A stretch of DNA of 33,824 nt, taken from the NCBI GenBank assembly GCA_029863065.1, contig JAOTWE010000006.1:1-33824 (forward strand). The letters run 5' to 3'. This document shows, in pieces, positions 31,208 through 33,824 of the stretch. A program made the translations under genes and the position numbers. Every line of letters starts with the position of its first letter. Position 1 is the stretch's first letter. The notes below the pieces were generated by a model. The model searched no databases, was not told where the DNA came from, and worked only from the letters and a program-made list of their open reading frames with translations. The DNA comes from Betaproteobacteria bacterium. GTDB lineage: Bacteria > Pseudomonadota > Gammaproteobacteria > Burkholderiales > SG8-39.

Positions 31208-32286
31208 AGCTGTTCCTCTGCGGCGACGTCATGACCGGCCGTGGCATCGACCAGGTGCTCGCCGTCCCCTGCGATTCGGCGATCGACGAGCCTTGGGTGA
31301 AGGACGCGCGCGATTACGTGGCGCTCGCCGAGTGCGCGCACGGCCCGATCCCGCGCGCCGCCGCGCCGGAGTACGTCTGGGGCGACGCGCTCGAGGCGCT
31401 CGAGGCGGAGCGGCCCGATGTGCGCATCGTGAATCTCGAGACTGCCGTGACAACGAGTCCAGAGCGCACGCCGAAGGGCATCAATTACCGCATGAACCCG
31501 GCGAACGTCGCCTGCCTGCTGGCCGCGCGCATCGACTGCTGCGTGCTTGCCAACAACCACGTGCTCGACTGGGGCGCGCGCGGCCTGGAAGAGACGCTCG
31601 ACACGCTGCATGGCGCCGGCATGCGCACCGCGGGCGCGGGACGCAACGCGGCGGAAGCGGCTGCGCCGGCGATCCTGGAGACGCGGGCCCGCGGACGCGT
31701 GCTCGTCTACGCCTACGGCCTGGAAAGCTCGGGCGTACCCGCGGCCTGGGCGGCTGGAGAGCGCCGGTCCGGGGTGAGCTTCCTGCCTGATCTGTCCGAG
31801 GCGAGCGCCGATGCCGTCGCCCGCCACGTATCCGACATGAAGCGCGCCGGCGACATCGCGGTGGTATCGATGCACTGGGGACCGAACTGGGGCTACGAGG
31901 TCGAGCGCGAGCGGCGCGCCTTCGCGCACCGCCTCGTGGACGCGGGGGCGGCGGACCTGGTGCACGGCCATTCCGCACATCATCCCGGCGCGCTCGAGCT
32001 GCACCACGAGCACCTCATCCTCTACGCCTGCGGCGACTTCCTCAACGACTACGAGGGGATCGAGGGCCACGAGTCCTTCCACCCGGATCTCGTGCTCATG
32101 TACCTGGCCACGCTCGACGAGGCGGGCGGCGCGCTGCGCGAGCTCTCGATGCGGCCGATGCGTGTGCGGCGCTTCCGCCTCGAGCGCGCTGGCGAAGGCG
32201 ACGCCGAGTGGCTCGCCGCCACGTTGCGGCGGGTGAGCGGATTGGACATCGAGCGCGCGCAGAACAACCGCTTGCTCCTGCAATGA
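31204..32286 (+). CDS. CapA-family (poly-gamma-glutamate synthesis / metallophosphatase-like) protein
   Basis: GTG at 31204; LFLCGDVMTGRGIDQVL, VRIVNLETAVT, DCCVLANNHVLDWGARGLEETLDTL, VVSMHWGPNWG, DLVHGHSAHHPGALELHHEHLILYACGDFLNDY. Confidence 0.93.
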   Translation: MKLFLCGDVMTGRGIDQVLAVPCDSAIDEPWVKDARDYVALAECAHGPIPRAAAPEYVWGDALEALEAERPDVRIVNLETAVTTSPERTPKGINYRMNPANVACLLAARIDCCVLANNHVLDWGARGLEETLDTLHGAGMRTAGAGRNAAEAAAPAILETRARGRVLVYAYGLESSGVPAAWAAGERRSGVSFLPDLSEASADAVARHVSDMKRAGDIAVVSMHWGPNWGYEVERERRAFAHRLVDAGAADLVHGHSAHHPGALELHHEHLILYACGDFLNDYEGIEGHESFHPDLVLMYLATLDEAGGALRELSMRPMRVRRFRLERAGEGDAEWLAATLRRVSGLDIERAQNNRLLLQ

Positions 32287-33173
32287 CGCTCACCGCACTC
32301 ATCGCCGGCGACGCGCACCCCGCGCTCGCGAAGGACATCGCGCGCGAGTCGGGCCTCGCGCTGCTGCCGGCGCAGATTGGCGCCTTCGCCGACGGCGAAA
32401 CGCGCGTGAGAATCGATGCCGAGGTGCGCGGCATGCATCTCGGCATCGTGCAGCCGACCCCAGCCCCGGTCGGCGAGCGCCTCATGACGCTCGCGCTGCT
32501 CGCCGACGCCGCGCGCGCCGCGGGCGCCGCGAGCGTCACGGCGCTCGTGCCCTACTTCGGCTTCGCGCGCCAGGATGTGCGCGGCGCACCGGGCGAGCCG
32601 CGTTCGGCGCAATTCGCCGCGCGCCTGCTCGCCGCCGCGGGCATCGAGCGCATGGTGACGCTGGAGCTGCACTCGAGCGCGCTGGAGAGCGCCTTTCCCA
32701 TGCCGGTCACACAGCTGCGCGCCGACGACGCCGTGCTGCCGCTCCTGCGCGGGCGCGGCTATACCGTGGTCTCGCCCGACGCGGGCGGCATGAAGCGCGC
32801 ACAGCGCTACGCCATCGCTCTCGGCGCGCCGCTCGCGGCAGTGGCGAAGCAGCGCACCGGCACGGACGTCGCCGTGCCGCTGCAGGTGCTGGGCGAAGTG
32901 CGCGGCGCCACCTGCCTGCTGGTCGACGACATGGCGAGCACCGGGCGCACGCTCGCAGGCGCGGCGCAGGCGCTCGCCGCCGCGGGCGCGACCGAGATGC
33001 ACGCCTTCTTCGTGCACGCCGTGATGGCGCCCGGAGCACTGGAGCGCCTGCGCGCGGCCGGCGTGCGCCGCGTTCTGACGACCGACAGCGTGCGCCCCGT
33101 GGCGGAGCCGGGGGTCGAGGTGGTGACGGTGGCGCCGCTCTTCGCCGCCGCGCTGCGCGCCGGCTTGCGCTAG
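32283..33173 (+). CDS. Ribose-phosphate pyrophosphokinase-like protein (PRPP synthetase paralogue)
   Basis: IGAFADGETRVRID, VTALVPYFGFARQDVRGAPGEPRSAQFAARLLAAAGIERMVTLELHSS, VVSPDAGGMKRAQRYA, ATCLLVDDMASTGRTLAGAAQAL. Confidence 0.92.
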   Translation: MTLTALIAGDAHPALAKDIARESGLALLPAQIGAFADGETRVRIDAEVRGMHLGIVQPTPAPVGERLMTLALLADAARAAGAASVTALVPYFGFARQDVRGAPGEPRSAQFAARLLAAAGIERMVTLELHSSALESAFPMPVTQLRADDAVLPLLRGRGYTVVSPDAGGMKRAQRYAIALGAPLAAVAKQRTGTDVAVPLQVLGEVRGATCLLVDDMASTGRTLAGAAQALAAAGATEMHAFFVHAVMAPGALERLRAAGVRRVLTTDSVRPVAEPGVEVVTVAPLFAAALRAGLR

Positions 33174-33178
33174 ATCAA
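33165..33178. promoter_or_regulatory. Degenerate FNR/DNR-like site TTGCG-CTAG-ATCAA
   Basis: One half-site perfect (ATCAA), the other 3/5. Centre 33171.5 is 40.5 bp from an in-frame GTG (33212) with GAGAAT at 33200-33205. Confidence 0.4.
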
Positions 33179-33190
33179 GGAGGCGGAAGC

Positions 33191-33824
33191 TTGGCGGGCG
33201 AGAATGTTTTCGTGCCGCGCCTTTTCGACTCCCGCCTCGAGGCCGGCCGTCGCCTCGCCGAGGCGCTCGCCGCCTACAAGGGACGCAATCCCCTGGTGCT
33301 TGCCATTCCGCGCGGTGCGGTGGCGATGGGCGCCGAGATCGCGCGGCTGCTCGAGGGCGAGCTCGACGTGGTGCTGGTGAAGAAGCTGCGCGCGCCCGGC
33401 AGTCCCGAATTCGCCGTCGGCGCGATCGACGAGACCGGCTGGGCCTACGTCGCCGATCACGCCGCGCAGGCCGGCGCCACCGAGGCGTATCTGGCGCGCG
33501 AGCAGGCCGAGCAGCTCGCGCTCCTGCGCCGCCGTCGCGCGCAGTACACGCCGGCGCGCGCGCCGGCGGATCCCGCGGGCCGCGTCGCCATCGTGGTGGA
33601 CGACGGCATTGCCACCGGCGCAAGCATGATCGCTGCGCTGCACGCGGTGCGCGCAAAAAAACCCGCGCAGCTGGTGTGCGCCGTGCCGGTCGCGCCGCCC
33701 GACAGCCTCGAGCACATCCGGCCCTACGCCGACGAGCTCGTGTGCCTTGAAGCGCCCGAGGAGTTCATGGCGGTGGGGCAGTTCTACCGCCATTTCGAGC
33801 AGGTCGAGGACGACGAGGTCGTCG
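33191..33824 (+). CDS. Phosphoribosyltransferase-domain protein (runs off window end)
   Basis: AAGGAGG (33177-33183) then TTG at 33191: LAGENVFVPRLFDSRLEAGRRLAEALAAYKGRNPLVLAIPRGAVAMGAEIARLL...VAIVVDDGIATGASMIAALHAVRAKKPAQLVCAVPVAP (PRPP-binding motif). Alternative GTG start at 33212. No stop before the window end. Confidence 0.88.
   Translation, partial: MAGENVFVPRLFDSRLEAGRRLAEALAAYKGRNPLVLAIPRGAVAMGAEIARLLEGELDVVLVKKLRAPGSPEFAVGAIDETGWAYVADHAAQAGATEAYLAREQAEQLALLRRRRAQYTPARAPADPAGRVAIVVDDGIATGASMIAALHAVRAKKPAQLVCAVPVAPPDSLEHIRPYADELVCLEAPEEFMAVGQFYRHFEQVEDDEVV

Overview
This is a GC-rich chromosomal window, probably from a betaproteobacterium, packed with protein genes. I saw no rRNA, CRISPR array, transposase or confident tRNA. 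The gene content looks like an accessory low-oxygen, stress and energy-metabolism island. (1) A minus-strand, mostly translationally coupled operon encodes acyl/acetyl-CoA synthetase, E1-alpha, E1-beta, E2, an acyl carrier protein, a P-type ATPase, an MgtE-like protein and a second P-type ATPase that runs off the window. (2) A divergent plus-strand operon encodes a GNAT acetyltransferase, ABC ATPase, FtsX-type permease, HlyD-like adaptor, beta-phosphoglucomutase-like HAD, trehalose-phosphatase and a GH65 phosphorylase. (3) NfeD and slipin follow. (4) A BCAM0308-like/CBS/FNT operon (FNT frameshifted) lies divergent to a DksA-like gene. (5) Nicotinate phosphoribosyltransferase lies divergent to a Lon-like protease plus a Usp-like gene. 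(6) Then come a patatin, a PolX/PHP protein, small proteins, an RMD1-family protein, a YdaT-like protein, CapA, a PRPP-synthetase paralogue and a phosphoribosyltransferase. The strongest unexplained signal is a set of six 14-bp FNR/DNR-like palindromes (TTGA[C/T]-N4-[A/G]TCAA) plus one degenerate copy. All sit in promoter positions, and most are centred 39.5-42.5 bp from the adjacent start codon. In four divergent pairs one box appears to serve both directions. This geometry predicts bidirectional class-II promoters making leaderless mRNAs, including a 17-codon leaderless ORF coupled to nfeD by a GTGA overlap.
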